This document shows positions 5,828-6,829 of a stretch of 6,829 nt of DNA, in pieces. The stretch is from positions 1-6,829 of the forward strand of contig JASHSN010000418.1 in assembly GCA_030038695.1 (NCBI GenBank), read 5' to 3'. The position numbers and the translations under genes were made by a program. Each line of letters starts with the position of its first letter. Position 1 is the stretch's first letter. This DNA comes from Nitrososphaeraceae archaeon. GTDB lineage: Archaea; Thermoproteota; Nitrososphaeria; Nitrososphaerales; Nitrososphaeraceae. The notes beneath the pieces were generated by a model, which saw only the letters and a list, made by a program, of their open reading frames with translations, was not told the origin of the DNA and made no database searches.

Positions 5828-6178
5828 GTGGTCTTCCTGATTATATATGTAGCAATTATAGTTAAGTTTTATGGCTATGTTGTCGTCCACTATGAGGCAA
5901 GTAGACCATTAACCTTCAAATTAGCGATTCATGCAAAGAAGGTAACTATCATGTTTTGAATAAATTTGTTGGATTGAAGCGTTACCTTTCAGAGCTTCCT
6001 CAGTCAATTATATCAATTGATAAGCGTTATTCTATTCTTATCATATGGTTCTCAAGTTCAAGTTTGTCCAAAGAGAGTAAATGGATCTTTACGTAGTGTT
6101 GAGCAGAAAATCCAATTACGACAGACAGCGCACGGGGCTTTCGAATAACAGACTCTAGTCTTTAAAACTGGATATGGT
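5828..6178. other. Intergenic region with inverted repeats
   Basis: There is no convincing gene. A 43-codon plus-strand frame (GTG 5828 to TGA 5957-5959) is hydrophobic at first and then basic; I do not call it. Inverted repeats are present: an 8-bp pair AAGGTAAC / GTTACCTT (5939-5946 and 5981-5988), TCAATT / AATTGA (6004-6009 and 6015-6020) and TGATAAG / CTTATCA (6018-6024 and 6037-6043). No tRNA or other RNA gene is recognisable. Confidence 0.4.
6004..6043. repeat. Two overlapping inverted repeats
   Basis: TCAATT-ATATC-AATTGA is followed, with three shared bases (6018-6020), by TGATAAG, a 12-nt loop and CTTATCA. Both are perfect in their arms. They might be operator sites or the end structure of a transcript, but AT-rich sequence produces such repeats easily. 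No gene start lies within 100 bp. Confidence 0.35.
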
Positions 6179-6742
6179 TTAAATTGTGAACCTCCTTATC
6201 ATTCCTGTTTCAATTATTCGTAAGACTTGCCGATTTATTTCATCCAAGTCCATTCTGAAGTAAAGTCCCTTGGATTGAGAGAGCTTCTTATTCGCTCTAC
6301 TTAGTATGGAGATGCAAATACTTGATTCATCCTTCTCGTCATGAACGAATGCCGCCGCAATCAAAATGATTCCATTCAGTAGATTCTTCTCTTCAGCACG
6401 AGCCTCCTTCCATACAGGTTCAAGAACTTCATGAGTCTGCCAGTACTTTTCGTTATTGAACAAGTCCCTTGCTTTTCGTATCGCTTCGTGCTTTTCCAAG
6501 TGTCTTTCGACCAAGAGTTCGTACTCCGAAACAGGGGAAATGGTGTTAAATCGACGAAGAATCTCTTCTAGATCAATCCTTTCAGGAATACTTGTGTCAA
6601 ACTCGACGTGTTCAGTTGCAACACGAGTATCACGGACAACGACGCCAATATCGGATACCATGTTTCTAGCTCTGTGGAGTAACCAATTAGCCTGCTTAGG
6701 AATATAATTCTGATTCTTTAAATGTATAATGTACCTTTTCAT
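6179..6742 (-). CDS. DUF309 domain protein
   Basis: With ATG 6742 as start the product has 187 aa. Residues about 88-155 carry the DUF309 signature: 'LFNNEKYWQTHEVLEPVW' (94-111) with its W, H and E residues, 'LLNGIILIAAAFVH' (121-134), and a following helix. DUF309 is a small all-helical domain with conserved His and Glu residues and no established function; I do not assign one. The first 85 residues are a charged region (MKRYIIHLKN.. then TSIPERIDLEEILRRF) not covered by the motif. An in-frame GTG at 6775 would add 11 residues (MGGLSHRILYI), but a TATA-like box (GTTTAAGT, minus strand, about 6774-6781) overlaps that codon and sits correctly for a start near 6742. The gene is cytoplasmic, with no signal peptide, and no partner gene is visible before the window ends. 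Confidence 0.85.
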   Translation of the reverse strand: MKRYIIHLKNQNYIPKQANWLLHRARNMVSDIGVVVRDTRVATEHVEFDTSIPERIDLEEILRRFNTISPVSEYELLVERHLEKHEAIRKARDLFNNEKYWQTHEVLEPVWKEARAEEKNLLNGIILIAAAFVHDEKDESSICISILSRANKKLSQSKGLYFRMDLDEINRQVLRIIETGMIRRFTI

Positions 6743-6773
6743 AATGTACAAAATCCTGTGTGATAGACCACCC

Positions 6774-6781
6774 ACTTAAAC
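6774..6781 (-). promoter_or_regulatory. TATA-like box of the DUF309 gene
   Basis: GTTTAAGT on the minus strand is centred about 35 nt before ATG 6742, predicting a leader of about 9 nt. A second candidate, GAGTATACTG, lies just upstream at about 6783-6792. These positions favour the ATG start over the GTG at 6775. Confidence 0.4.
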
Positions 6782-6829
6782 CCAGTATACTCGCTTGATT
6801 GTACGCTGTCTGTTTCGTGTATTATGAAT

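Noticed and set aside
5828..5959. Plus-strand 43-codon frame from GTG 5828 with a hydrophobic N-terminus, antisense to the region just upstream of the zinc-finger start
   Set aside because: It is short, has a GTG start with no well-placed promoter, no recognisable family, and a composition explained by AT-rich DNA.
6743..6775. Upstream GTG start for the DUF309 protein (11 extra residues)
   Set aside because: A TATA-like box overlaps this codon and the added residues do not resemble the start of the protein; ATG 6742 is better supported.

Overview
The window most likely comes from an ammonia-oxidising archaeon of the class Nitrososphaeria (Thaumarchaeota). The order Nitrososphaerales is plausible, and the AT-rich composition and long intergenic gaps would suit a Nitrosocosmicus-like genome; the genus is an inference. 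The main evidence is a CdvA cell-division protein with an N-terminal PRC barrel and a central coiled coil. Supporting evidence is a small winged-helix protein of the HTH_45 type, signal peptides ending in 'YAQ' or 'AYA', a DUF309 protein, archaeal TATA-like boxes about 23-30 nt upstream of start codons (leaderless or nearly leaderless transcripts), and T-rich terminators.

Left part (1-3115, all on the minus strand). A probable operon starts with acs, an AMP-forming acetyl-CoA synthetase (3115-1148). Its stop codon overlaps the start of a small unrecognised ORF (1148-879) as TAATG. The 3' end of that ORF overlaps a secreted or membrane-anchored protein with a BsuPI-like beta domain (895-380). 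After a 167-bp gap, a second gene encoding a signal-peptide protein starts at 212 and runs off the left edge.

Middle (3116-5005). A divergent promoter region separates acs from a plus-strand winged-helix gene (3328-3591). That gene ends in a T-rich tract and converges on cdvA (4496-3669, minus strand), which stands alone with no cdvB or cdvC nearby. The 509-bp gap upstream of cdvA has no convincing intact gene. It does hold coding-like but broken reading frames and a cluster of ACGT-core motifs, including an imperfect palindrome.

Right part (5006-6829). A plus-strand gene encodes a 159-aa helical protein of unknown function with a possible, unproven resemblance to phasins. It is followed by a T-rich terminator and a gap of about 690 bp. 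On the minus strand of this gap (5827-5678) is a short C2H2 zinc-finger gene. All zinc ligands are in place, but an in-frame TGA lies directly before the first cysteine, so it is either a fresh pseudogene, a sequencing error or a recoding case. This is the most notable observation in the window. The last gene is a minus-strand DUF309 protein, best started at ATG 6742 rather than at the upstream GTG.

Functionally the window mixes central carbon metabolism (acetate activation), cell division (CdvA scaffold), small regulators (winged helix, broken zinc finger) and surface proteins. Apart from the acs cluster the genes look like independent transcription units. I see no tRNA, rRNA, CRISPR array, insertion sequence or defence system.
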